A DNA stretch of 64,000 nt from Centropus unirufus (Eukaryota > Chordata > Aves > Cuculiformes > Centropidae). Within the stretch, counting starts at the first letter, position 1; each line of letters starts with the position of its first letter. This document shows positions 12,446-24,122 of this stretch, in pieces. A program made the translations under genes and the position numbers. The notes beneath the pieces were generated by a model. The model saw only the letters and a program-made list of their open reading frames with translations, did no database searches and was not told the DNA's origin. The stretch lies in NCBI GenBank assembly GCA_013397695.1, contig VYZI01000105.1, forward strand, positions 1,007,710-1,071,709. The letters are read 5' to 3'.

Positions 12446-12697
12446 GGAGGAGCAGCTGGAAAGCTGTCCAGTGGAAAAGGGCCTGGAAAAAGACAGCCAG
12501 CTGAACACAAGCCAGCAGCGTGCCCAGGCGGCCAAGAAGGTCAGCAGCATCCTGGTTTGTATCAGAAACGGCATGGCCATCAAGACCAGGAAATTATTAC
12601 CCCCCCGTGCCCCGCCCTGTACTCTGCACAGGTGAGGATGCACCTTGAATCCCATGTTCAGTTTTGGGCCCCTTACTACAAGTAAGACATTGAGGTT

Positions 12698-13066
12698 ATG
12701 GAATGCATCCAGAAAAAGAACAAAAAAGTGAAGGGTGTGGACCGTAAGTCTTATGAGAAGCAACTAAGGGAACGGGGGTTGTTTAGTCTGGAGAAAAGAA
12801 GGCTGAGGGGAAACCTTACCACTCTTTACAACTCCTTGAAAGTTTGTAGTGAAGTAAGTGTTGGTCTCATCTTCCAAGTAACAAGGTATAGGATGAGAGG
12901 AAATGGCTTCAAGCTGTGGCAGGGAAGGTCAATGGATATTACGAAAAAATTCTTAACTGAAAGAGGGGTGAAGCATTGGAAGAGGCTGCCCAGAAAAGTG
13001 GGGGAGTCACCATGCCTGGAAATATTTAAAAGACAAACAGATTTGGTGCTTATGGACATGGTTTAG
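12698..13066 (+). pseudogene. CR1 ORF2 C-terminal remnant
   Basis: This 122-codon open frame carries the C-terminal ORF2 signatures SYEKQLRERGLFSLEKRR, GVKHWKRLPRKVGESP and the terminal MDMV. It ends at the natural ORF2 stop (tag, 13064-13066). It is the best-preserved ORF2 C-terminus in the window but is cut off from the RT part by frameshifts. Confidence 0.85.
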
Positions 13067-13151
13067 TGGTGAACTTGGCAGTGTTGCTTTACAGTTGGAC
13101 TTGATGATCTTAAAGGTCTTCTCTAACCGAAACATTTCTGTGTTTCTCATG

Positions 13152-14308
13152 TGGGTTTCAATAGGGTCTTCTAACCTCAACATAGATTTGTTCATCGTTA
13201 AGTCAACCCTATGATGAACTACACAGAGGCACAAGAATCCCAAATAAAGATAAGCCCATCTCCAAAATCCTCTGGATAGGGTAATGACCACCCTGTGATT
13301 TCAATCTCTGGTCTCTAAACAGCTTCTTTCTTTTATATTCTGACAGAAATCTCTGCTATTGTAGTCCAGCCCAACTTCTCATGTTTTTTTTACCCATGGG
13401 GAAAACCAGGAAACAAACCCACTGCCCTTTGCAGAAATCTGTCAAAATGTTTCACTTAATGAAGTAAAAGTCCAAAGCATTTGAGTAAATTTTTGATGAA
13501 TGACATGACAAAGTCAACCAAGACCTTTTCAGCCAACACTGTAGACTGGAATGCAAACTTCATTATAGCTCAGTACAACAAAGAAATGGAAAGGATTTCA
13601 TATAAATGGTTGATTCAGCAAATCAGTGTCAACCTTGCAGATAGGACTGAGTTACTTCAACCCTCAGCTCCTCAAAAGAGCAATCAGACAATCACAATTT
13701 TAGTTCACAGTCTAGAGTGAAGGTCAGCTCTCCCATTAGGGAAGCTCTGATAGCCCCATTTGGATGGATTCCATCAAAACACAGTGAAGCCTTTACGTAC
13801 TCGAGACATAGGTTTTCCATGCTATAAAATTTTCAAGAGTGGCCAACAAACCAAGAGCAATCAAAAAAGCATGTGACTATTTCCACACTGCTGATAAACC
13901 AAGCAGTATGCAGAATATGAAGACATATCAGAATACCAACATTTCCCTATGAAGTGTAAGGAAAAATGTTCCCTAAAGGGAATTCAGTCTGACTGGCATA
14001 TGCTTGAAGTCTCCTGCTGCCAGGACTGAAACATCCCTAGAATTATTAAATATTAGAGCTGACAAGTTTCCTAATTCAGAAAGCATTGTGTGCTGCTCAA
14101 GGGAATTTTGTGCTAGACCTCATCTTGATAGAGTGATATTGATCAAAGAACTGAAAATTTGTGGCTGCTTGGGTAATTGTTGCTTGTTCACCTAAAACAA
14201 ACTATGAAAGAATAAAAAAAAAAATCCGCTTAGGTAAGTAATATAAAACCTACCAGTTTTTAAAGGACTCCTCCACAAAGGCATATATAAGTAGAAAATG
14301 AGAAGGAA
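13152..14308. other. Anonymous non-coding sequence
   Basis: About 1.15 kb with no gene or repeat recognised. Open frames at 13481-13720 and 14004-14195 carry no known motif. Confidence 0.6.
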
Positions 14309-14941
14309 TAATAGAATCAGAGAATGAGTTGGATTGGAAAGGACCTTAAAGATCATCCAAGTCAAACCCCTGCAATGGGCAGGAACACCTTCCACAAAAC
14401 AAGGTAGCTCAAATCTGCTCAAATCCTGATTCAGCCTGGCTTTGAACACCAACAGGAACAGGGCACTCATGACTTCTCCAGACAACCTGTTCCAGTACCT
14501 CACAACCCTCACAGTATAACATTTCTTTGTAATATCTAATCTAAATCTCCTCTCTTTCAGCTTAAAACTATTTCCCCTTGTCCAATCATGTTACTCCCTG
14601 ATAGAGTCCCTCCCAGCTTTCCTGTAAGGCCTCTTTAAGTACTGGAATGCTGCTATAAGGCCTCCCTGGCGATTTCTCTTTTATAAGCTAAACAAGCCCA
14701 ATCCTCTCATATGGGAACTGCTTGTGCCCTCTGATCTTCCCTGTGCCCTCCTCTGGATTCACTCCAACAGATTCATGTCCTTCCTGTGCTGAGAATGCCA
14801 GAATTGAATGCAGTACTTCAGGTGGGGTCTCACAAGAGCAGAGTAGATGAGAAGAATCAGCTCTCTTGACCGGCTGCTCACATTTCTTCTGACACAGCTG
14901 TGGACATGGTTGGCTTTCTGGGCTGCAAGCACACATTGGCA
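14309..14941 (-). mobile_element. CR1 LINE, 5'-truncated copy (about 0.63 kb)
   Basis: Read on the minus strand, the 3' tail is at the left (aatagaatcagagaatgag) and the sequence runs back into the ORF2 C-terminus. The minus-strand frame 14759-15052 keeps SALVRPHLKYCIQFW, and 14192-14512 keeps VVRYWNRLSGEVMS. Similarity ends near 14941 at the segment corresponding to ctgggctgcaagcacacatt. The ORF is frame-shifted and inactive. Confidence 0.92.
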
Positions 14942-15146
14942 AAAAACTGGATGTATAAGAGGTGATAAAAACATCAACAGCAATTTTGCAGTAATTTCAC
15001 AGGAACCCCTTCTTGGATGTCTACAATTTTCATCTAGGGAAAACAGAAACACTTACATGGAGTAAGGATTTGTCCAAAATATTCCAGCAAAACAATGGTC
15101 ATAAATGAACTTGGGGAATGAAAAGAAGGAAAAAGTAAACAATCAA

Positions 15147-15161
15147 AAAAAAAAAAAAACC
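15147..15161. repeat. Poly-A tract
   Basis: A run of about 15 A residues between caatc and ccccctcac. It is a simple repeat with no associated retrocopy seen. Confidence 0.8.
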
Positions 15162-15659
15162 CCTCACAAAATACCCCACAAACCACTATCAAAAAACATA
15201 CAAGAAACCTACACATCCCCCAGCAAATATTTTAAGAAATAATAATAGGCAATGCTAAATTTCACAGTGCAGGACAGGACAGGAGAGACTGAACACAGAA
15301 ATAATTCAGAAAAAAACCCATAAAAAATTTCAGAAAAAAACAGAAAATACCTGGAAAACATCAAATACAAAATTTCACTGGAAGCTGGTGGAAATTATTG
15401 TCCACCCCATCCGTTTCTCAGGAAAGCTCAAAAATATCAGCTCAGAAGTCATTAAATCTAGCAAGCCCCAGTAACATAAGCACTGACTCTGTGAAAGAGC
15501 AGGGCAAGCAGCGATTTGGCTCATTAGTGCTGATTTGTGACACCATTTGGTGAAAATCAAGGAAATTCCAAAAGAAAAGCTAGCGTTGAATCAAAGCTAA
15601 AGGGTAAAAGAGAAAATACAGTGCCCATTAATGGTCTGCCAGGCTAACAACAAATCTGG

Positions 15660-15725
15660 GAAAAGAAAAAAAAAAGAAAGAGGAAAAAGAAGAACAAAAA
15701 AGAAAAAGAAGAAGAAAAAGATGAT
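15660..15725. repeat. GA-rich polypurine tract
   Basis: About 66 bases made almost wholly of A and G, with repeating gaaa and gaag units and a single interrupting C. Such tracts can be microsatellite-like or adopt non-B structures. No retroelement boundary is visible at either end. Confidence 0.8.
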
Positions 15726-16336
15726 GCTGGAATCAGTTATTAAAGGAGAATATTACAATTTCCCAATGCAGTGGACAATTTAACCCTTGCTCTCTCTCTA
15801 GCTCAATGCAATGTTTCTCCAATTACTGGTGACCGAATGCTCAGCCACAAGAAATAGGTCCCTGTGTATTTGTAGAAACTATGGCTCATTGAATTTGGTC
15901 ACATGTTTTCATCCACGAGGTCATAAGCTGCACTGGTAAGGGTGACAACATTGATACCAGGAAGGCAGAACATCTTCTTGTGTGACCAAAGAAATCCAAT
16001 GCATCCCAGAATAAAACCTCATCAATCACAAGATATAAGGCTCTAATTGCATGTGTGCAACTACCAGAGATGGTACATGTTCCAGAACAGTCTGACGGGG
16101 ATAGATTCTTGGCTGACTTTAGGTTATTTCTATCAATGACTAGGTAGAAACAGTTTAAAGTCAAGCAACGTGGTTGCCCCTTTACATCAATGACACAGGA
16201 GGGTCACTTCTGCACTTCTTGGTACTTCATCCGCTCACAGTTACATTGAGTTCAACTCCACTGCCAAGTTCTATCAAACATTAATCAAGCGTCAAAAAAG
16301 AACCCAGAGAACTATTCAAATATTGACAATTTAAAG

Positions 16337-16549
16337 TTTTGTTTAGCCTGAAGAAGAGTGGTGAAGCATTGGAAAAGGCTGCCCAGGGAAGTGGTGGAGT
16401 CACCATCCCTGGAGGTGTTAAAAAAATGTGTAGACATGGCACTTTGTGCCATGGTTCAGTAAGCACAGTGGTGTTGTCTTCATGGTTGGATTTATGATGT
16501 TAGTGGTCTTTTCAAACCTTAATGATTCTATGATTCTATAATTCTGTGA
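16337..16549 (+). mobile_element. CR1 LINE copy with internal deletion
   Basis: Begins with gtttagcctgaagaaga (ORF2 LFSLEK region) and passes directly into gtggtgaagcattgg. Compared with the copy at 62912-63723, roughly 170-190 bases between these blocks are missing. The rest includes the ORF2 stop region and a good 3' tail with three octamer units (gattctatgattctataat). The deletion junction is at about 16356. Confidence 0.9.
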
Positions 16550-17279
16550 GTTGAGGCACAAACAAACTTTCTTTCTGATCAAGTTTCTCCAGTATTCCTT
16601 CAATACTCTGTAAAGAGTATTAGGCTGACTGCAACTGTTACGAGCAACCTTCCCCAACTCTGCCCTGCCTACTCATTTCACTTCTTTACCTTTTCTTCCC
16701 CTCCTTCTGGTCCTCCTTCATTATCATTACCAAATTAACAGCTTAATTCAAGTATCTCCTTTGATGCACTTTATTGAGACCAAGTACGCTAGCCCTGAGC
16801 TTGCACAGACAGACCTTCTTTTGGTGCACTGAAACTACACACAAACACACCCAAAGTGTCTTAGGAAGTAATAAAGACAGGAAAATATTAATAGAAGATC
16901 TCCCTGAAGCAAACAGCTGTCTCCGGAAGTACAATACCCCTCGTCTTTTGATAAATCACCTCCTGTTAACTCCAGCATCTTGAAACTTGCCCGATGCACA
17001 TTTTCGACTGAATTATGAATGTCTATGTAAACAAAAGCAAAAGTCCTTGAGATTAAACTGCTTCTTCCCTTAATCTTATTCCCCTCTACTTCTTTATAGC
17101 ATTATCTTCAAACCCCATTTTGTGATGCTCCTTAAGCTCAGTGTCAGAGTTCATTCATCCAAGTCAAGTAGGGCAGTTGCCTTAGGTCCTGAGCACGCCC
17201 CAGCAAGGAAAGGCTGCCAAGTAAATTTCTTTTCAAAACAAATTATTTTGGAGGCAATTAGTAGCATTTTGTGTATCCA
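16550..17279. other. Anonymous non-coding sequence
   Basis: No gene or repeat recognised. The short open frames on both strands (16743-16934, 16774-16983) are uncharacterised. Confidence 0.6.
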
Positions 17280-17375
17280 TCAAGGTTCAAGGCCAGGATG
17301 GATGGCTTTGAACAGCCTGATCCCATGGAGGGTAACCCTGCCAATAGCAGGGGAGTTGAACAGGTCCTTTTGAAT
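17280..17375 (+). mobile_element. Probable CR1 LINE 3' fragment, diverged
   Basis: The blocks ttcaaggccaggatggatgg, aacagcctgatccc and agtggaa-like spacing, followed by caggggagttgaacaggtcc, follow the order of the CR1 3' region. The end lacks the octamer tail. Divergence is clearly higher than in most copies here, so the assignment is probable rather than certain. Confidence 0.6.
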
Positions 17376-18212
17376 ACAAACAATGTTGTGCCTCCACAAA
17401 TGAATTTTTAAGTGAAAAACTGTGTTTAGGTGAAAACTATGGGCTTAAACCACAACAGTCCAGGAAAAAAACCCAAAGGGTTTAGTTTGCCACTAAGCAT
17501 GTGATGATTTCCAAACCCTGCTCTCTGGATCAGTAATCTCTCTTCTGGAGGCTTGTCCTGAACCAGTGTTTGAAGTGCCTACCAACACACGAGCTTTTCT
17601 ATCTCAACTTCACAAAAAAGAAATTATGCCTTTCCCCCATAGCTATTTACATTTTAACCTTGCTTCTGTCTTTGTGGAAATGTTTATATTATACAAATAA
17701 ATCAGATCCTTACTCAACTCGATTAAATATTAAAAGGATTTTGTTTTGTTTGTTTGGGGTTTTTCACTGTTTGATTTATTTTATTTTTTTTTTTACTTTT
17801 AGAAACAGAATGCAAAGAAAGAACCATGTTCAACTTCGTGTAAGTGCTGCTCTACCTAAATTACTGCATTACAAACACATATCTTTCTTGTCTTTGCACA
17901 AAATTTGTTTGATAAAGGGAGTTTTACAACATTATTGGTATTTCACCTTGTACAGTGTTTCTTCTAGGAAAGCACAACTATAAAGCACAACTTTCTCATG
18001 TAAAAACGTGAAAGACCCTTGACATTCTCTGGAGTAGTAAATAGGCGCTAAGAAGGGTGAGGAAAGAGAATAAAAAAAAAAGAAAAGAATAGATTAACTA
18101 GACCAATGATTTGCATGTACAGAAAAGAAAGATCCTATTTTAGCTCACAGCTTGAAATGACTGCTGGTTGTCTTCATTACAGCAGCACGTGTTAGGGAAC
18201 ATCATTCCCTTA
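17376..18212. other. Anonymous A+T-rich sequence with a possible cryptic exon
   Basis: No interspersed repeat recognised. The plus-strand frame 17570-17983 (137 codons) is hydrophobic and Lys-rich without recognised domains, as expected of A+T-rich chance frames. It includes a strong acceptor and donor pair bracketing 17803-17839. Confidence 0.5.
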
Positions 18213-18655
18213 TAGAGTCCTAGACTCAAAGAATGGTTTTGGTTGGAAGGGATCTTGAAGGTCATTCAATTCTAACCCCATTACCATGAGCAGGGTCACA
18301 TTCCACTGGATCAGGTCGCTCAACGCCCCATCCAACCTGGCGCTGAACGCCCCTAACGAAGGGGCATCCATGACTCCTCCGGGCAACCTGTGCCAGCACC
18401 TCTCCACCCTAACAGGAAAAAGTTCCTTCTTAGTATCTCATCTAAATCTCTCCTCTTTCAGCCTAAAACTGTTCCCCCTTCATCCTATCACTGCATTCAA
18501 GAATAAAGAGCCCCTTCCCAGCTTTCCTGTAGGCACAATTTAAGTACTGGAATGTTTCTAGAAGGTCTCCCCACAGCACTATTTTCTCCAGGTTGAACAA
18601 TCCCAACGCTCTCAGCCTGTCCTTGTATGGCAGGTGCATCAGCCATCTGATCAGG
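18213..18655 (-). mobile_element. CR1 LINE, 5'-truncated copy (about 0.44 kb)
   Basis: The minus-strand 3' end is at the left (agactcaaagaatggttttg). The block order is intact through the tail region, the ORF2 C-terminus (minus-strand frame 18210-18407 with ERCWHRLPGGVMDAPSLGAF) and back to ctctcagcctgtccttgtat. Several CpG sites survive (gcgctgaacgcccctaacg), which is compatible with a fairly recent insertion. Confidence 0.93.
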
Positions 18656-19454
18656 ATTATCAGTGTTAGAAGTCAGTATTTCCCACCTCTAAAGCCCTTT
18701 GCAGCATATTCCTTCCTCTTTCTCAACATCAAGCATACCATCAGACCATAAAGCATTTCTTCACCATCGGAAATTAATACTTTCACACAGAATGTGTTTT
18801 TACTCCTGTGTTTATACAGCACCTGAGATCTCCAAGTTGCCTTGGTAAAATGGACCTACAAAGAATAGTACATGGAAAAGATACATAAGAGCAAAAAACA
18901 GCAAAAATACAATTAAAAAAATCCACAAATCTGCATTCACTCCAGCTTTGGTTTCAGCTGTAAATGTGAAAATGATGGCTACTTGGACCTGATCTGCAGC
19001 AAATTGTTCAAGTTCACATTTATTAATCTAAAATGCAAGCTAATAATTAAAAAAATCTTATCAATCTATGTTATGTTTACCTGTAAGTGGTAATGTGGGC
19101 GATAATATAAATGCATATAAAATCATCATTTTGATTGTGAAAACATGGATAGGTAATGGGTTATTTAACTGTTATTCTATCTACATGCAGTACAACTTTC
19201 CTTTGTCCAATGAAATTAGTCTGGGCAGCATGACTCCACGATTTTATAAACTTAAAATTCAAACTACATAGTTTAGTTTGTTTTTTTCTACAGCGTTAAA
19301 AGGTTGCCCATTTCCAATTTAGACCCCTTTAACTTGTTAGTGTGAGCACAAGTTATTCCCAAAGAAAAACTCCAGCCCCGTGTGCAAGTATCAAAAATTA
19401 CTGAATCTCTTGATTTCTTCTGCAGTTTGTCCTACTGATTATGATGTAACACAT
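18656..19454. other. Anonymous A+T-rich sequence
   Basis: No gene or repeat recognised. Composition becomes strongly A+T-rich from 18860 to 19300. Confidence 0.6.
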
Positions 19455-19695
19455 CCTTCGAATTAGCTGGGTTGTAAAAGACCTCTGCGATCATCATGTC
19501 CAAATGTCAGCCCAATACTACCCTGTCTACCAAACCATGTCCCAAAGTGCTACATCTACACAATTTTTTAACACATTTAGGGAAGGAGACTCCACCCCTT
19601 ACCTGGGCAGCCCTTACAATGCCTTACCACTTTTTAGGTGAAGAATTCATTTCTAATATTCAATCTAAACAATGTCCATTGCTGGAGTTGCACAC
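19455..19695 (-). mobile_element. CR1 LINE, diverged 3' fragment
   Basis: Recognisable minus-strand blocks in order: gttgtaaaagacctctgcga, gtcccaaagtgctacatcta, ggagactccaccccttacc, tgggcagcccttacaatgcc, and ttctaatattcaatctaaac. The octamer tail is lost. It belongs to the same general type as the copies at 25741 and 41310. Confidence 0.8.
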
Positions 19696-22329
19696 ACATC
19701 TTGTCTCTCTTGTGAATTTGCTGTCTTCCTGATCCAACAATCTGGTGCCACCTTCTTTCCCTCAACTAACGTTTTCCACGTACCCATGCTAGATTATGTA
19801 TCTAGCATGAGAAGGGGCACAATTGCCTTGTGTGGGTTTTAACACATTTTCCCTATGAAATGTGGTAGTCTATGGACTGCACAAACCAGTGAGAATTATT
19901 ATTGCCTATGAGAAGATAAGATGTTTGGTTAGGGCTTTTTTAATTTCTTCTTACAAACAACTTGCATAACCTGCTTTGATTTCTCAGCCCCCAGCCATCT
20001 CCAGATGTGAAACAGTAATAGTGGAAAAAGCTCGATGCATAGCTGCATCCTACCTCCCTTACCCCAGCACCCTCTACATGTGCGTGCCTCTCCATCGATA
20101 TTTGGTTTCCCATGGGGGAAAACAAGAAAGGCAGAGAATCAAAAAGAGAAAAAAAAAACCAAGATGAAATTTTCCTGAGGACTTTTATCTACTCCCCCCC
20201 TTCACCCTACAGACATCGTCTCAGTCTCTACCATTCACAGCCTCCTCTATGTAACAGCACTGTCTGCCCCAGAGCCACTAACTCAGTTACAGAGCAGAGG
20301 AATGAAAAAGGGGATTTAATGAAAACCTTTGTGAAGATGCTGCCAACCAATGCCCTGTGTGCAACAGTGTTTTATGCCAAACTAAATTCATTTGTAGTTC
20401 AAATAATGAAGCAAATCCACAAAAAAACAGCAGCTTTATCATCTTTTAATGATAAAAAAAAAGCAAACCCAACCCAAGGGAACATTGTGAAAGCTAAGTC
20501 TTCAGCTAAACTGAGTATTTTACATCTGTAGAAAGATTCTGACTCAAATCACAATACCCCAGACAAGGCTCGTCAGAGACTCGGTTTGCTGCTATATTTA
20601 ATGCATGCTGAGCAGCTGCACTCCCGCATCGCTGCTCACAAAAGGTGCTCAGAGATGCCAGTAATTTCCCAAGAAGCAAAACGAACCCAAATACTGCACA
20701 CAACCTACATCCTTGACAAAGCAGAAACAAGGATGGGTGAAAAACCAAATCTAACCTCCCAATCTCCACAGGTTGTTACCTTTTTTCTCTCTGCCCCTCT
20801 AAAAAACACAGGATTTGGCCAGATTCAACAAGTTCCTGATTTATAGAACTATCATCCTTTCTAAGTATCGTTAGATAGTTGCTCAGAAAAAAACCTATAT
20901 ATTGGTGAGAAAATGTAGGAGTGTGTATATAATCCCTTTTTCACTTCCATAAGATCCTCTCCAGAATTTCAGAATGGAAGACCACTTTTAATACTACTTT
21001 TCATTACTGAATAGCTCCGTTTCACAGACTCTCTGGGGGATTTATGCCTTGGATTCTCATGTAGTCATCCAGCAGCTCCAAAATGTCACATCTGTTATTA
21101 AAAATACCATCCAAATGCATTTTTCTAAGTTCATTCACGGCAAGAGGTGCTTCTTTCTTGGTGAACTCTCAGCCTGTTTCAACGAGCAGAACTGGCTCAC
21201 TTCTCCCACAAGCTACTGCATGCCTTTTACATTATTCATACACCAAATTGCTATTTCTCTGCATTAGTAAACATGAACAAAATGTCTGGGGTTTCATTTT
21301 TATGTCTTTCAATGAGGTGAAAACGCTGTCGATGAATTCCTCCTGAAGCAAAAAGTTTGCTGGACCAACAGTCTGCTGTAATTAAGGTTAGAAACCTCAA
21401 TTAAAAAGGAAATCCAGCTTTTGGTATGCTGTTTCTCCCCCTGACAGAGTTGCTGTTTCTATATGTGATGGGTGAATTACAGGAGGCTGCCAAATAAAAA
21501 GTATCTTATAAATATAAAATCACGGGGATTATTAAAGATTATTCTGAGTTAAAAAAAGTCAACACATGGCAGGAGCAGTTTCTTAAAGGTGCTGGACCAA
21601 CAATTGCAAAGAATTGCAGATGGAAAAGAAGTAATTAGAGAGGCAACTCCTGTCCTTGTCCTGGCTGCCATCCCAATCTTCAGGGCATTTTTCATGGCCT
21701 GAAGCTTTCACCAGCTCTATATTGACAGATGGGGAGTGGAAAAAAAATAATAAGAAAGAAGCTTTATCTAGGACCTTTTCGATGTTAATTAAAAACCTGC
21801 TGATGAGACAGAAGCAACAAAGCAAGTCACGTTGTTGCTTATGGAGCATCCTCAAGTGATGTCAGGTGCTGGCAAATGCCAATATTTCTTGCTTCTGGGA
21901 AATTTCTTGGGTTTTCCTAACGTTCAGAGGAGATGCACAACTCTGTCCTTGTTTTGCTCTGCATATAAGAAAAACAAAACAAAATGAATAAAAAAAAACA
22001 AAGAAAAACTATTATCAACAAAGAAGCCACTAAAAATAAGGAAAGTTTTAATTTGCAAGCCAGTCAGGATGTATCCAGCAATCACATGTGATTTCTTTTA
22101 CCTTCCCAGCAATGCTTCCAAGTAAAATGTGCATTGCCTTGTTCAGAGCTGCACAGAACACACTGCAAAGAGGGAATAAGCAGCATCAATTTGCAAGTAG
22201 ATTCAAAGCAACCGTGAAGAAAATAAAAATGAATAAGTAAAATGGTGTTTGCAATTTAAATATATAAAGTACATTCCCTGTATGTATAAAAATATATATT
22301 TAGAATAGATGAAAGCATTTTATTTTATT
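19696..22329. other. Anonymous non-coding sequence
   Basis: About 2.6 kb without a recognised gene or repeat. A 139-codon plus-strand frame (20112-20531) and an opposing 87-codon minus-strand frame (20506-20769) show no known motif. Confidence 0.6.
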
Positions 22330-22482
22330 TTTTTTTACAATCAGGGTAATCAAACACTGACACAGGTTGCCCAGGGAAGTAGTGAAAGCCTGGAAACATT
22401 CAAGGTCAAGGTGGACAGGGCTCTGAGCAGCCTGATGTAGTTGAAGATGTCCCTCCTCCTGAAGGGAGTTTGATTCTATAAC
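22330..22482 (+). mobile_element. CR1 LINE, short 3' fragment with internal loss
   Basis: Blocks seen are caaacactgacacaggttgc, ccagggaagtagtg, attcaaggtcaaggtggac and agcagcctgatgtagttg. The usual 40-50 bases before the tail are missing, so the copy goes straight from cctgaagggagttt to gattctata. Confidence 0.85.
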
Positions 22483-23406
22483 ATATATTAAATAAAACAT
22501 GTGCAAACATATACACAATTTTGGGTAACTTCATACTGAAATTGTCTGGCTTAATGGCTTAAGCATTGCCCCATTTGTTGGCTGCATTTATGAAGTCCTA
22601 TTTCACAGCTGAAGACATGTGAACTGCAAGGAGATTTCCCATCCTTTCCTGGAAAATGGATAGGAATGATGCAAAGTGAAATGGGATTCCCCTCCTTTCT
22701 CTATCACTTTGGGGTTTTTTTATTTTATTCTGAATTTCCTCTGCAGAACTTGCATACATTAAACACTGAAGATGGGTGAAAGGAGCAGGGATGGAAACAG
22801 AAGGGGGAGGGAGGTGTAATGCAATTATAACACATAAGCCAATCTATTACAGAGCTGCAGGGGGCAAGGGCAGAAAAATCAGGTACTCAGCAGCACACGT
22901 CTGCCTTGAATAAACCCTCCTACTCCTGCGTGCTTTGACAGCACAGCTCCAGCCTCCAAGACCTTCAACATCAGGGGCAGGAGCACTATGGTTTACACCA
23001 AGTGGACAATAGGAGAAGTTGGTTTTCTCACCCTGGCCAAGTGTGATGCAGGTGAAACACAGCAGAGCTTTCATTAAAGAAGAAGTGATGAGTACAGTAA
23101 GGTTTGTTTTTTGTTGTTGTTTTTTGTTTTGTTTTATCGTTTTTTTTTTTCTGTAAAGGTGAGCTTTGCAGGACACGGGGCTGTCTGGATGCTGGTATTG
23201 TGTCTGCCTCCACAGCTGGCCATCTGTGGTCACCGCTGCAGGTGGGTTTCTGCAGCAAAAGCCAGACAGTGTAAAACACAATTTACCAAATGCATCTGCT
23301 TCCTCTGACTCAGATGCTTTCATTTTATCTATGAAAAACAGCATTTACTCATGTTGATGGAGAAAAAGTAAGTGCCAGGACAGAGATAGAAGCCTTGAAC
23401 TCCATC
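22483..23406. other. Anonymous sequence with T-rich tract
   Basis: Holds a 165-codon minus-strand frame (22847-23344) and overlapping plus-strand frames with no recognised domain. The T-rich tract at 23101-23152 reads as poly-Lys/Gln on the minus strand, which helps explain the long frame. A plausible acceptor and donor pair brackets 23159-23241. Confidence 0.5.
23101..23152. repeat. T-rich low-complexity tract
   Basis: About 50 bases of T interrupted by single G residues, ending in a run of ten or more T. On the minus strand it gives an A-rich stretch that stays open by chance. Confidence 0.85.
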
Positions 23407-24122
23407 AGAAGAATCAAAGAATCATACAATCCTAGAATAGCTGGGATGCAAAGTACTTTAAAGATGATCCACTTTAAACTCCCCCTCCCCCCCCCGACAT
23501 GGGCAGGGATATCTTCCACTGGATCAGTTTGCTAAAAGCCTCATGCAACCTGGTCTTGACCACCTCCGGGGATGGGACATCCGCCACTTCTCTGGACAAC
23601 CTGTTCCAGTGCCTCACCACCATCACAGGAAAACATGTCTTCCTAATATCTAATCTAAATCTTCTCCCTCCCAATTTCAAGTCATTCCCTTCCATCCTAT
23701 CACTGCACTACCTGACAAAGAGCCCTTGCCCAGGTTTTCTGTATTAAGTACTTGAAAGGTCCCCTTTAAGTACTAGAAAGCTTCTATAAGGTCTCCCTGG
23801 AGCCTTCTCTTCTCCAGGTTGAACAACCCCAACTCTCCCCATCTGTACTCATATGGGACGTGCTCCTAAACTCCGATCATCATTCTGGCCTCCACTGGAC
23901 TTGCTTCAACAGATCCATGTCCTCCCTGTGCTGACATCTCCAGAAGTGAACAGGGTAGTCCAGGTGAGGTCTCACCAGAGCAGAGTAGAGGGGCAGAATC
24001 AACTCCCTCACTCTGCTGGCCACGCTTCTTTTGATGCAACTCAAGATACAGTTGTTTCTCTGGACTGCAAGCACACACTGTCAGCTCATGTTGAGCTTCT
24101 CATCCACCAACATCCCCAGGAG
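23407..24122 (-). mobile_element. CR1 LINE, 5'-truncated copy (about 0.7 kb)
   Basis: The minus-strand tail at the left has two octamer-like units (gaatcaaagaatcatacaat). The element extends back to the ORF2 region around cttctcatccaccaacatcc. Minus-strand frames retain VVRHWNRLSREVADVPSPEV (within 23474-23695) and SALVRPHLDYPVHFW (within 23880-24074). A C-rich run at 23481-23496 sits where copies normally have accccctgccatgg. Confidence 0.94.

Larger units (their letters stand above)
12162..13151 (+). mobile_element. CR1 LINE, 5'-truncated copy (about 1 kb)
   Basis: One of the two longest CR1 copies here. It starts within the reverse-transcriptase palm region and runs to a degraded 3' end (aacatttctgtgtttctca). 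The order seen is a degenerate GQGS block, the FADN motif, the leucine-rich DRLDQQA stretch, the SALVRPH region degraded into other frames, and then the tail region with atgatcttaaaggtcttct. Multiple frameshifts split the coding sequence into three frames (12134-12445, 12243-12635, 12698-13066). Confidence 0.93.
14942..16336. other. Anonymous sequence rich in A and purine tracts
   Basis: No gene recognised. It holds a 15-nt A-tract (about 15147-15161) and a polypurine block (15660-15725). The minus-strand frame 15886-16164 has no recognised motif. Confidence 0.6.

Noticed and set aside
17376..17460. Possible second LTR end (aaaccacaaca at about 17446-17456, as at the 57873 LTR terminus)
   Set aside because: Only about ten bases match the LTR end. 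No matching opposite terminus, internal LTR sequence or target duplication was found nearby.
17570..17983. 137-codon plus-strand frame as a membrane protein gene
   Set aside because: The hydrophobic runs come from T-rich DNA, including a long T-tract. There is no recognised family or promoter, and the region contains strong splice-like signals that would interrupt it.
22847..23344. 165-codon minus-strand open frame as a possible gene
   Set aside because: Its middle is the complement of a T-rich simple tract (poly-Lys/Gln), both strands are open in places, and no domain or start context is recognisable.
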